This document shows, in pieces, positions 1 through 12,600 of a DNA stretch of 64,000 nt. Below the pieces are notes generated by a model, which was not told the origin of the DNA, ran no database searches, and was given only the letters and a program-made list of their open reading frames with translations. Each line of letters opens with the position of its first letter. Position 1 is the first letter of the stretch. The stretch comes from Branchiostoma floridae (lineage: Eukaryota; Chordata; Leptocardii; Amphioxiformes; Branchiostomatidae), in the NCBI RefSeq assembly GCF_000003815.2, contig NC_049995.1:10218595-10282594 (forward strand). Reading direction: 5' to 3'. Made by a program: the position numbers and the translations under genes.

Positions 1-207
1 AGATATTAGCCATGATTCCATTGAGTTTTGTTTTGTGTATCTTTTAGTCATACATTGGAATCACAATAGAAAGTGTTCCAGTACAGTATGCGTGTACTGT
101 ATGACAGGGCTTTGCATTTTGCAAGCATTTAGAATGTCAAACAGTCTCAGATGCCTTCATCTTTTACACATGTCATCCATGATGCAACTTGCTGTACATG
201 CTCAGTT

Positions 208-335
208 CAGTCAAACCTGTATTAGCGGCCACCTGTTTTAGTCACTTGATCAGCATTTTCTCTGTAGTGGCCACCTGTCTATGGTGGCCACATTTGTCCA
301 GTCTTTTAAGTGGCCGCTATAGACAGGTTTGACTG
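208..335. mobile_element. 128-bp palindromic MITE
   Basis: The left end CAGTCAAACCTGTATTAGCG and the reverse complement of the right end CAGTCAAACCTGTCTATAGC form inverted repeats of about 25 bp. The inner part contains further inverted GTGGCCAC motifs. An inner fragment recurs at 34141-34190. No convincing target duplication is visible, and the superfamily is not assigned. Confidence 0.75.
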
Positions 336-374
336 TATATACCTTTAACAAGCCTATTGCTGTTCCTTATACAG

Positions 375-606
375 CCAGTGATAGTGTGCGGACACTCCTT
401 GGAGGTGAACGTGACCTCTGACCTGGACTTCTACATCAGCACGGAGCAGGTGCAGCTCATGCACCACTTGATTGACAGGAACCTGTCGGCCATGTTGGGA
501 GGGGCGGGGCAGGAGGGGCCCAAGAGCCACAGCAACAGTGACGAGTCAAGCAGAGGTGCGGGGGCCGGCCCCAGACCACCTGCATCATCAGAAGACAGTG
601 GCATCG
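375..606 (+). CDS. VPS13B: VPS13B window exon 1
   Basis: The acceptor is TTATACAG and the donor is ATCG|GTAGG. The exon enters in phase 0 and leaves in phase 1. It encodes PVIVCGHSLEVNVTSDLDFY, typical of the VPS13B rod, followed by a low-complexity Gly/Ser/Pro linker. The coding start lies upstream of the window. I see nothing in the 427-bp intron that follows. Confidence 0.9.
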
Positions 607-3600
607 GTAGGTAGTATTGAGGATACTAAGGTCAATGTTGATTTTGTGCCCCTGATGTGTGTCCTTGGTACTGCAGCAGAACTTCCAGTCTTAGTATTTT
701 AGGACCTGGACATAGTATGGTTTTGATTTTACAATGGCAGACAGCTTTCAATATAAGGAAGTGGTGTATAGGTTTTCAATTGCAGGGGTATTTTTGGAAA
801 AATCTTTCAAGAAGGATAACTGAACAAAAAAAAACAACAGATAACCATAATCGGTATTTGGTCTGCAGGTAGCTCAGATAAGTTGTCCACATCTAAATGC
901 AATTTATCAAAATCATACTTTATTACTGAGTAATTTGTACAATTCCAGTGTTTTAATTTTATTTGAATATATTATTAAAACATAATTGTAATTTGAAATC
1001 ATTTTCATGCATTTTCATTATTTTGATTTTCAGGCAGCGACAGTACCTTGATTCCCATCTCAGCCACTATAGAGAGACAGTCTGCAGAACTACACCCCAG
1101 TCTTCTCGAAAAGCAGACCAAAACTGTGGAACGTTCAACAGAGATCATGCCTATGGACATCCTCCTCACTGCAGGCAAAATTTCCTTAATGCTCTACTCC
1201 AGTTCCTTAAAGAAAGAGGACTCGCCTTCAAATCGAAATTCGCAACCAATAAGAATGGTTTCACCTTTTCTACCAATGGGCCTTTCTGCCATCTTCCCAT
1301 CATCCTTTGTGCAAGAGAGCATGGTGGGAAAGAGGGTGTTGAAGCCATTTGTGCACGCAGTGTTCTCACAGCCGTCGACAATCATCAACGTCCAATCAGC
1401 AAGCCAGAAGCTGGAAGTGTCGTGCTATGATGTCAGTCTGAAAGGAGTGCCGATGGATTTAACTATCACAGGTATGAATAGTTACCTATTCTTTCTGCGC
1501 AGTGATTGACTCATCCATATGAAGCTATGGGGTGGTGCCTGGAGTCGCGCGAAGATGTGATACATATAACATTCCCCAGACTGAGTGGGTGGGTGGGTGG
1601 GCGGGCGAAAAAGAAAAACTGCGCTCCATCGTGCCTACCTCTTTTCCCTTGTCCCACTCCTTCTATCCCATGTTCACGTCTTCGACGGATTCCAGGCTGT
1701 GCGGATGAGTCCGTCAAACTGCATGTGAATAGTCTATCCTGCCTTTATATGGGATTGGGTCTTCGCCTAATATAGGCATCGCCAATCACAGCGCAGGAAA
1801 GATAGTTACCTATTCTTTCTGCGCAGTGATTGACTCATCCATATGAAGCTATGGGGTGGTGCCTTCCGTCGCGCCTCTTCTTTTTAGTATCATTACCTGA
1901 GTTGCGTGGCATCCAAGCTTCTTGGTGCGTGTCTGGGTTCTAGGAGACCAACCGCTGACTCCACGCTAATAGGGAACGCGTGCGGTGTATACTCAAGGAC
2001 GACAGTGGACGCATAGTCAGCATACTCAACATAGTCTATTGACAACTTCTTATGGAACCGTTCCATGATGGTAAACAACCAGCACCACACAGTGCGTGAC
2101 GTAACCACTAGCGGACTCTACCACTTATATGGGTGGTGGTCCAGACCTACCATAACAATCACTATACAATATTGGCGCTACTATTCTTCCTTCTTACATA
2201 TGCATACCTCCTACTATTCCTAATCTCATCCTAACTTTCCTTCACTCCATCGTTCATAAATATCCATACCTCCTACTATCCCCAATCTCATCTTAACCTT
2301 CCTTGACTCTATCGTTCTCTCCCACTCTCATCCTTACTTCTCCCACTCTCATCCGCCAAGTTCTTCACACCATCATTCTCTATTCCTTTCTACCCCAACC
2401 TCCATTCATTATTCTTTTATTCGTGTCCTGCTTATGGGAAGTGAATCAACTACAATAAAACTAATATGCAGTCTAATACTTTTTATTTCTTGCATCGCCG
2501 GCGGTCCTCTTCTAAAAACTACTAGAAGTGTCCTCTGTCAGATGTTGCAAACTCCAAATATACTTCCAACCCCATAAATAGAATAGACACGGTACGAAAC
2601 AATGGTCTATTATCGCAGCAGATGTAACTTTCGTATAACGGCTCTCTCCAAATTCGACGTACACAAATGGCCCAGACATATTGCAAGAATAAATACCCAA
2701 TATAATCCCATTTCTCCCTATCAGAACTCGGGTATAAACAAAAAAAATGTCGACATTCGGTTTCAAATATTTGTTTCAACTGCCGTTTAGCAAACCAAGC
2801 TACGTCACATACATTGGGATAATTGTATCTAAACAAAAAATCTGTATTGAAGTGTTAGAGTCCTCCTCACTACTGTTCTAGCTTTTCACTGGTAACAACC
2901 TCTCTGGAAAATCCACTAACCCTTGAATTGATACATACTTGACGAAACCAGTTTTGGCCAATGCCGTTTTGCGCTGGGTAGCCAACCCTATATTACTAGG
3001 TCTAGGTTGGAAAGCATATGTGATAAATTAAAGACATTCTATTTTATGTGCAGCAAAACCTTCATGTCTTCTATAAATAAGCCTTAACCCTGTGTGTGCC
3101 AATAAAGGCTGACAGTTAGAAAGTAAGCAGTGACCTTTTAATACTGGCTATATTAACCTGAAACTTTTATAGCGTCATCTTTGGACTCATTACAGCTAAA
3201 CATGTCAGATCTACCTACGAAACAAAATTAGACTTCGGCCTAAATGTTTCGATAAAACGACAAAATAACTGCTGCCTTTTAACTTTCGTGCCTCGTCAAG
3301 TTATCAACAAATTACTACCCAAGATACACGAACCTGTATTTATCCATGGCACTTTATATTAAACATGCTCCTTTTCAAATTACTTATAAACCATAAGCGC
3401 TGGAACGTACTACCAAGTAAAGAAAATGGAGACAGACGAAAACAGCAAACCGATTTAATAACTAGTTGTTTCTCAACATTACAACGAAAAACATGTCACT
3501 TCCTGGACAACTTCTGACGTTGATGTGTTCTAATCAAAAACAAGCAAATACAATGGTCATCCCTACAGTGAACTCTAAGACAGTATAGATGTTCTTTTTT

Positions 3601-6600
3601 TTTTACGAAGAAAGCGTTTAACAGACGCCCTCTAACATATTCTGTTACTTTAAGGCAAAATGGAAGTTCAGGTCACAATTCGAACGTACGAGAGACTAAA
3701 AAATTCTGGGGCTGTTGTCTCTCTGTTTCTGAATTTTAAGTCTGGTTTTAAACTTCTTGATCCCTTTGCTTGGCCACCATCCCTGCCTGTACGCCGTCCT
3801 CCCATATGGTTTGCTGCATGTACTTCTCAGCTGGCTGGTGGGTCTAAGTTGCTGAACTTGAGGTGGTATTTTCAGACGTCCTCGCATCACACCCACGCGC
3901 GTTGTACTGAATGCTTCCTGTAACATATTTATCATATTGCATGTCCTTCGGGATGAAGGTATCTTTTCTCTTGAAAACCTATACCACCTAACGAATACGT
4001 CGTTGGTTACGAATGTTCTACGACAATGTTGCTCTGTGTCTTGTACTTCAAAGAAAACGTACGTGTACCAAGAATCATAGCGATACAATAGCGTGTTGAA
4101 AAACGAACGAATGATACTCGTAATTAGTTCAAACTCCTTGCAGTTATACGTATATAAGTGCCAACTTTTAATCTTGTGCTGTCCGTCCTAAAACTATCCA
4201 CGACGTACTATTCTCTACATTGCACACCGTAATCTTCACAATTGTCGGCCTCGACTTCAGTGCTTCTGTAGATATTTTCTCAATCGCGTTAAAAACTGCT
4301 TGCCGTTCTCGTTATCAACACGGGGTCCATCAACAATCTGCAATGCCACAAATCTCACCAAAGTATCGGACAGTCTCGGTATGTACCATCACGAAGTTAA
4401 CCAAAACCTGTCGTAGTCAGCCAGCCAAACTGTACTATTCTCATTTCCTACATGTGGCTGCCCTGTCGCACGACCAACTATATCAGCCCAGAGTTGTCCC
4501 TCGACTTGTCAAGTAACAAACCGAACGAAAACCAAGTCCTGTTATCAGCCTGAAGCTATCCAATAACTAATAGTACGGCTCCATAGCACACAAAAATTGT
4601 CCTTCAGTCTTAAACTCCACCTGTGGTTGTCCCACAACTTGTCGCATAACAAACAAAATAAAAAAAAACTGTCCGCCAGCCATGTTACCTACCTAGGCTT
4701 GTCTAAACAACCTATCGTGCGACCAACCACTAACACCTGGGTAACAAATTTGTAACAACGTATCGTGCGATAACAGAAAACTGTCTAACAGTCTCTTTAC
4801 TTCTCTAGTCCAAAAAACTTTCCAACAATCTTGCTGCTTACCTGGGGTTACTCAACAATCTGTCGTACAACAACACACAAGACTATCTAACAGCCTTTTT
4901 AATTCTCTGAGGTTGTCTAACAACCTGTCACACGACAACAACAAACAAAAAATGTCCAACAGTTTTGCTGCTTACCTGGGGTTGCTAAACAATCTATCGT
5001 ACGACAACCCACAAAACTGTCTAACAGCCTTTTTACTTCTCTGGGGTTGTCTAACAACCTGTCGCACGACAACAACAAACAAAAAATGTCCAACAGTCTT
5101 GTTGGCTTCCTGGAGTTGCTCAACAATCTGTCGTACGACAGCACAGCGTCACAAAACTGTCGAGCAGCCTTTTTACTTCTCTGGGGTTGTCTAACCAACC
5201 TGTCGCACGACAACAACAAACAAAACTGTCCAACAGTCTTGTTACCTACCCGGGGTTGTCCAACAACCTGTCATACGACAACAGCAAACAAAAAAAACTG
5301 TCGTACACTGTTGTTACTCTACCTGGCGTTGTCTCACTGCTTGTCGCACGACAACAAACAAAACTGTCCAACAGTCCTGTTACCTGCCTGGTGCTGTCCC
5401 ACAGCCTGTCGCACGACAACAAACCAAACTGTCCAACAGTCTTGTTACTTGCCTGGTGCTGTCCCACAGCCTGTCGTACATCAACAAACAAAACTGTCCA
5501 ACAGTCCTGTTACCTGCCTGGTGCTGTCCCACAGCCTGTCGAACGACAACAAACCAAACTGTCCAACAGTCTTGTTACTTGCCTGGTGCTGTCCCACAGC
5601 CTGTCGTACATCAACAAACAAAACTGTCCAACAGTCCTGTTACCTGCCTGGTGCTGTCCCACAGCCTGTCGCACGACAACAAACCAAACTGTCCAACAGT
5701 CTTGTTACTTGCCTGGTGCTGTCCCACAGCCTGTCGTACATCAACCAACCAAACTGTCCAACAGTCTTGTTACCTGGTTGGTGCTGTCCCACAGCCTGTC
5801 GCACGACAACAAACCAAACTGTTCAACAGCCTTGTTACCTGCCTGGTGCTGTCCCACAGCCTATCGTACATCAACGAACCAAACTGTCCAACAGTCCTGT
5901 TACTTGCCTGGTGCTGTCCCACAGCTTGTCGTACATCAACGAACCAAACTGCCCAACAGTTCTGTTACTTGCCTGGTGTTGTCCCACAACCTGTCGTACA
6001 TCAACAAACAAACTGTCCGACAGTCCTGTTACTTGCCTGGTGCCGTCCCACAGCCTGTCGTACATCAACAAACAAAACTGTCCAACAGTCTTGTTACCTG
6101 CCTGGTGCTGTCCCACAGCCTGTCGTACATCAACAAACAAAACTGTCCAACAGTCCTGTTACTTGCCTGGTGCTGTCCCACAGCCTATCGTATACATCAA
6201 CAAACCAAACTGTCCAACAGTCCTGTTACTTGCCTGGTGCCGTCCCACAGCCTGTCGTACATCAACAAATCAAACTGTCCAACAGTCTTGTTACTTGCCT
6301 GGTGTTGTCCCACAACCTGTCGTACATCAACAAACAAAACTGTCCAACAGTCATGACAACTACAAACAAAACTGTCCAACAGTCTTCGTTATTTACCTGG
6401 GGTTGTCCAACAACCTGTCGCATGACAACTACAAACAAAACTGTCCAACAGTCTTGTTACTTACCTGGGGTTGTCCAACAACCTGTCGCATGACAACAAC
6501 AACAAAACTTTCCAGCAGTCTTGTTATCTCTCTGGGGTTGTTTACAACATGTCGTACGACAACAGCAAACAAAAACTGTCCAACAGTTCAATTGTCCAAC

Positions 6601-9600
6601 AAACTATTGCATGACACCAACCAGACAAAAAACTGCAAACACTTTTTTTTTTTTACCTAGGGTTGTCCAAGAACCTGTCAAGCGAGAAACCCAACAAAAA
6701 GCAAATCGGCTCATAAACAAAAATCAAATCACCTGAAATCTCGCTACAAACTCGAGGTTGTCTGCCGACCTGACGAGCAACAAGATAACAACCTCTAGCT
6801 GAGATATAGGACACACCTTAGGAAAACTGCCGCAGTGGTTGACAGCTATCCGAGCGTCTTGAGGCCTGGTCCCTCAGCTTTTCGGGTTGCTGAATGCTGG
6901 CTGGTCCACAAAATGCAATGCCCAGAATCGCCGAACCTAACTTCAAAATTAAACAAAACAAATATACAGAAAAAAACAAAGGAAAATACGTAAAATAAGG
7001 CAATACGTTCGACTCCTTCCACAACAACAACAACAAACGTGATAGGCAGACAAAAAACTATACCAAATACTGTCTAAAGCCTTTCAAACAACGTAACTCA
7101 CCCATAGAGCTACCAGTGATAAGTTGAAGCCTCCGACTCTTTCTTGATAAAAAAGGTCGGGCTCTGCTCCGAGCGTGCGGAAACTGGAATAACGTTGCAC
7201 CGCTTCATAAAGGCTCCTATGGCGAAAAGACGGGGTAAACGGCAGCCCTAGCGGTGGCTCAGCTGTATCAACATACCTAACTCAAATGAGACAACACAAA
7301 ATTAATTATACCAAGCCTATTTTACCAAATAGAATCACTCACACCTGCGCACGCGAAATATGTGCGATGCGCAAACATATGCAAATTACGAGTCGCTAAA
7401 CGAAATGAACGACAGAATAGTTGCTGACCAACAAAACACACCATAATCATACAAAAGGGGAAAACAGGAAAATAAAATCATGAAGGAACAAGAAAGAAAA
7501 CAGCCGAGGGATCCAATAGAAAAAACAGCCAACGTAGGAAGACAAATCAAAATGGAAAATTCCACAAGACGCCAAAAATGGCGGCGAGCTCAAAACCTTG
7601 CGTACCTGCTTGGCTTGTAAATCCTACGCCCGTAGGAAACTACTCTATCTTCTCTGTTGTCGGCAATTTTCCCTACCCGTTCCCAGAAGGTCGTAGATAT
7701 CGCAGACTTGTCCTGGTGAGTCTCACTGTCAAAAACAGTGTTACTGGTGCTCTGCTATGGAACGTCCGGCTCATTCACAAGGCTGCTGCGTCAGTCATGC
7801 TGGGGTCGGCCGTGCCGGCGGTGTGACTTGCCTTCTCCGTCGACGTCCTTTCAGACAGTACTGCATATACCTGTGATGTCTAACAAACGCCCAAAATAAG
7901 CGTCTATTCTCGCAGAGAGGCATGCTTTCTTCCATAACCCATACACAATGCCCGGCACGCCAGTGTCTGCGAGAAGAACGGACCTCAGCATGACAAAGAG
8001 CGATACACGTGCAAAACGCAGACAACTCACATTCGTCCCTACGCAGCAACAACTTCTCGCAGTTTCACAAAGCAAAATAAAATACGAAATCTTCATGACA
8101 CTAAAAGGGCAATCTTCGAATTCTATACTCCCTGTAAACGCAAACGAGGTAAATACTCGGTCTCTCTTCTACACCCCGAAAACCTGCTGGCGGTCTTTCT
8201 GTGGATCTTCTGTGTTTCCGTAGCCATGGCGTCGATGAACCGGCTGTGGGGAGGAGTCCGTCAAACTGCATGTGAATAGTCTATCCTGCCTTTATATGGG
8301 ATTGGGTCTTCGCCTAATATAGGCATCGCCAATCACAGCGCAGGAAAGATAGTTATTTTACATTACATTGGTACTTCAGGGGCACTGGCAGGAAGTTAAG
8401 TCAAAGGTCCCAAAATGTGTTATCAAAGGTTATCTTATTTCCTATCCTCATTTTCCTGTTATGTGCAAATACTGTAAATGCAGAAATTTTCGCGGTGGAT
8501 TAATGTTCGCGGTTTTTGCGGCGGCCGCTTCACCGCGAATTTAAAACCACCACGAACATTTTTCAATAGCAGTAAGAGATTACAGTGCATGGTGCTACCG
8601 CGAAATTAAATCCACCGCGAAAAGTCAATTTTCCCGCTACCGCGAAATTAAATCTCCGCGAACTTAAATGCATTTACAGTATGTTGCCTCATGGATTTAA
8701 CTATCACAGGTATAGATAGTTATTTTACATTACATTTGGCACTTCAGGTGTACTGGCAGGAAGTTAGGTCAAAGGTCCCAAAATGTGTTGTCAAAGGTCA
8801 TCTTGTTTCCTATCCTCATTTTCCTGTTATGTGCAATGTTGCCTCATGGAAGCCAGTGTGAAAATGCATTTTATTACTTAATAGACAAAATCAGCAAGAA
8901 ATTCACAGCATCGATAAGAAAGGTAGGAAATCTACTGAAACTTTAAATCTATTATTATTTCTTGTTTCTTCTTTATTTTCTGTAAGATTCTGCCAAGCTG
9001 CTGCCGGAAGCGAGTGATTTCAGTGTCCCCTGGGTCCAGACTGCGATGGGTGAGCCTGACCCCAGAAGTGGGGTACCTCCTGCTGTCTACACCTTCACTG
9101 TCACGGACTTCCTTTCAGACCAAGGTATGTAGTACCCAGGGCTCTAGCCAGCGTCCGTTTTTCCGTCAATTGACGGAAATTTGCCGTGTCTGACGGAAAA
9201 ATTTTAAAAGAAAAATTTCCGTCAACCTTGACGGACAAAAATCCTTGGTGGAAGCTACAGGCGGCTTGGGGATGCCGTCCACGGCTGTAAAAGCCACATA
9301 CTGTTTGTTTTGCTATTGTTATGATTGTTGACAATGTGTGTCGGCGCTCTTTCGCATACGATAATCTCATTAAAACCGGTTTTTCAAGGTCTCAATGGCA
9401 ACATTTACTACTCTGTAGTGTCATAGGGGAAATTAATTTTTGCGGTTTTCACGAATTTTTGGAATTGGCTGCAGAAAAAAAATTCGAGCTGGCTAGAACC
9501 CTGGTAGTACCTTTATAGCTGTGTTGTTCAACTGCCCTTCAACATTTTGCACGCCAGCATTACTGACAGTCAGTTCATTAAAAAATCCTTCCAACCCCTT

Positions 9601-12600
9601 TTGGTGTACATTTGTATATTGGGGATGACCGTAAATGGCTTTCTCCTTTTCTATAGCCCTTTGGCCACACAAGCTACTGATAACGGTAGCAGCTGATGAT
9701 ACTTTCATCAACCATACATTCACACCTTACCTTAAGTTTGCACAGACATGCCCCAAAAGCTTTGTACTGAATTCAAAGATGTCCCTCTGTATTTGCTCTG
9801 GCAATGAGTTTTTCTCTATTTTGGACAGTGTTGTAGTCTTAGATAATAAAAAAAATAGTTTAGCTTTTAAGTTAGCATAAACTCTGTCTTGAGGAAGTTA
9901 CTCAAAAGCTTTGAACAGTAACATAATGAATTTGCCCTATAACAAGTAATTGCTAAAAAGTCTTTCCGATGTTTCAACATTTGATAATTTCTTTTCTTAG
10001 TATATCTATAATTTTGCATTGACAAATGCTTTTCTGTTCACAGCGAATGTGCGTCTTGATGTTGGGAGACCAATCAAGGTCAACTTCAGCATCACCAAGG
10101 TAAAACAAGCCATGGGTGTCCTGAAACTGCTGACTCCCACCAAACATCATGAAATCCAGGCCAAGCTTTCCCCAACCGTTCCTCAAAAAGACTTGAAGAA
10201 TCTTGAAACAACAACGCAAAAGACCGCAGGAGTAGCATCAAAGCCAGAAAAAGCGACTTCTGTGGCGCCAACTGAGTTGACACCTCTGTTGGCAAGGTTG
10301 CATTCTGCCAGCTTTGCCATTGGTCAGGTGGTTGTTGCTATGGAGACAGTGCCACACCCACAAAATCCCAAAGCAGTGATGTCGCTGACTGGGATAAGCA
10401 GTAAAGTGGAGATGAAACTGGCAGAGAATGGCAGTAAGTACCATAACAGTACATACAAAATAACCAAATCATTTACTGCCATACTGTACAACTACTACAT
10501 GTAAGCACAGTAATGGCACTAAGTACAGTATACCTACTGCCATACTGTACAGTAATTATGGTTACTGCAGTAAGTATTAACTACAATGCTAATACTGCCT
10601 TACTTTACTACTAAGTATAGTAATGGCAGTAAGTGCATCTTTAAGTACTACTGCCATACTGTACAGTATTGGCAGTAAGTAGTCAGTATAACTACTGTCA
10701 TACTGTACTATATATGCAGTATGTCAGTAAGTACAGGTTCAGTATGAGTTATCATTTAATTAAATGTAGTACAATGTTAAACTATTAGAATAATGATTTT
10801 ATTTCTGCAGTATTGTTTCAAACACTTTCTTAGAACACCCTGCAAAATATGTGTAACTTTCCCTTCTATTCAGAAACACAGTGAAAGCAGCTGAATTTAT
10901 AGTAAAAATTACTAAGATCATTGCCATATTCTTATCATCTGTTTAACTGTTTTTCCTCAGCCGACTTGATAGCAACTACTTGCGACACAACTATCAAAGA
11001 CTTCTTGGTGAAAACCTCCCTCCATGACAAAATGCGACCCCTGCTTGGACCTCTGACCTCTGAACTCTCCCTGGCCTGTGATTGGTCAACCCACAGTGGC
11101 AGCCAGTATGATCCTCATCTTCCCAAAGTGAATGCTGGGATACATCTGGGCATTGTGAGGGTTTTCATTGGACAGGAACATCTGAACTGTGCCTTGTTGA
11201 TGACTGAGCATATACAGGAGTTTGTAACAGAGTTCACAGGGAAAACAAAGGTAAGGCTTTTACACTCATTTGGGGCTACGTATTGATACAGAAAAAGTAT
11301 GCTTATTCATTTAATGTGTAACCATGTTTAAGAAAAATGGCCTTGCAGTTCCAGACCAAGCTGCTAGGGGGGTTGAAACCTGCACCTCTTTTTCTTTTTC
11401 TTTACTTCACAACCTATGTATGCTACCAGAAAAACCAAGTCACACTTTTTATAGCATATTGTCCAGGACAAAAAGTTTTAAAAATTGGAATAGCAGCTGC
11501 AGAACCAAAAAAAGCAGCTAAAATTTCAATAATCAACCCTGACCTTCATCTGCAAAGACCTCCCCAACAAACACATATCATAATAAATTCCTTTTTTTGC
11601 TTCTTACATTATATGTATAAAGGCCAAACACGTCAAAAACGTTGTGTGTGTGGCGGGGGGGGGGGGGGGGGTAACAATGCTGGAAAATAGTTTACCCCTC
11701 TTAGTGTCTCAACTAGATCAAATTGGCATTGTCCAGTTACACTGGTAGCCCCAAACAGTTGAATATGAATGATGACAAACAGGTATTCATAGGGAAACCA
11801 TAATATACAGTTGTACTATTTTAATTTCTTTCTGGTACAGAATTTAAAGAGGACTGAGCCAGATGTCTCACCACCCACAATGCAGTCTGACAAGCCTCCA
11901 GTTGCCATGGACACTGTTGCCATGGATACTGTCATCAGTTCAAGAGATGACCTCAGAGTTGGAACATTCCAGTACATCTCCAACAGAGGTAGGTGAAGAT
12001 TTTTGGCAACACCTCAGGGGTGGAGGCATTTCTTTTTCACAGTGTTACATGTTAGAAAAGGAATTCAAAACAATGTACCAGTCCCGTTAATGACTGATTA
12101 GTCATTGAATCTAAAAATTGAATAAAATAATCTGCAACAAATAGGAGATATGCTTTATAGTCTATATACTTGGCAAAACAGACACTGAAAAAAAACACAA
12201 AGTAACACCAGTTGTCTTAAAGTTTATAAAATATCATATATCCAAATGATTTTGAGCAATGGGAAGGTTCCATTTTGCTATAACCACCTGTCATTATTAG
12301 CCCATATTTACCACTTGCGAGTTCTCCACATATTGTGTTGGATGATATGTATTAGTCCAACATTCATTTGCTTTGCTCACTCGGTGGTTTATTTGGTTGT
12401 TACAGGAACAGACCATACCTTATAACATCCCATTCATCTAACTACGCCTCATGAAGGCCCTTAACCTTTTGATAATATGTAGATTTTATTGAATGGTGAA
12501 TGTGAAATATTCATGTGGTAATATGACAAAATTTCTATTAATTTTACATTTTTTCCAGATGGGGGTAAGAGATTGCCCAATCCTGGCCAGATAGTGTTTA

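Larger units (their letters stand above)
1809..8347. mobile_element. 6.5-kb non-autonomous TIR element carrying a satellite
   Basis: It starts CCTATTCTTTCTGCGCAGTG and ends GCGCAGGAAA. GATAGTTA flanks it on both sides (1801-1808 and 8348-8355). I find no transposase-like ORF. Inside are a pyrimidine-rich minisatellite (2190-2410), unique sequence, the 65-bp satellite (about 4640-6660) and about 1.7 kb of unique sequence. The 8-bp duplication would fit hAT-like or P-like elements, but the TIR sequence does not settle it. Confidence 0.7.
8354..8845 (+). repeat. Tandem duplication of exon-2 end and intron start (about 157 bp)
   Basis: Unit 2 (8691-8845) repeats ATGGATTTAACTATCACAG, i.e. the last 19 nt of exon 2, plus the donor and the first 130 bp of the intron. 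Unit 1 is 1453-1484 joined to 8356-8470 and 8681-8690, now split by two insertions. The junction shares ATGGA with the end of unit 2, suggesting microhomology. Unit 2 gives an empty-site reference for both insertions. Confidence 0.85.

Noticed and set aside
1-374. A further VPS13B exon at the left edge
   Set aside because: No frame with a good acceptor-donor pair matches VPS13B here; the region holds a MITE and intron sequence.
3696-4088. 130-codon minus-strand frame as a transposase of the 6.5-kb element
   Set aside because: It is short and has no DDE-type signature or recognisable domain. Composition looks random.
5047-6660. 537-codon open frame
   Set aside because: It is created by the stop-free 65-bp satellite. 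Two other forward frames are equally open, and the residue pattern just cycles with the repeat.
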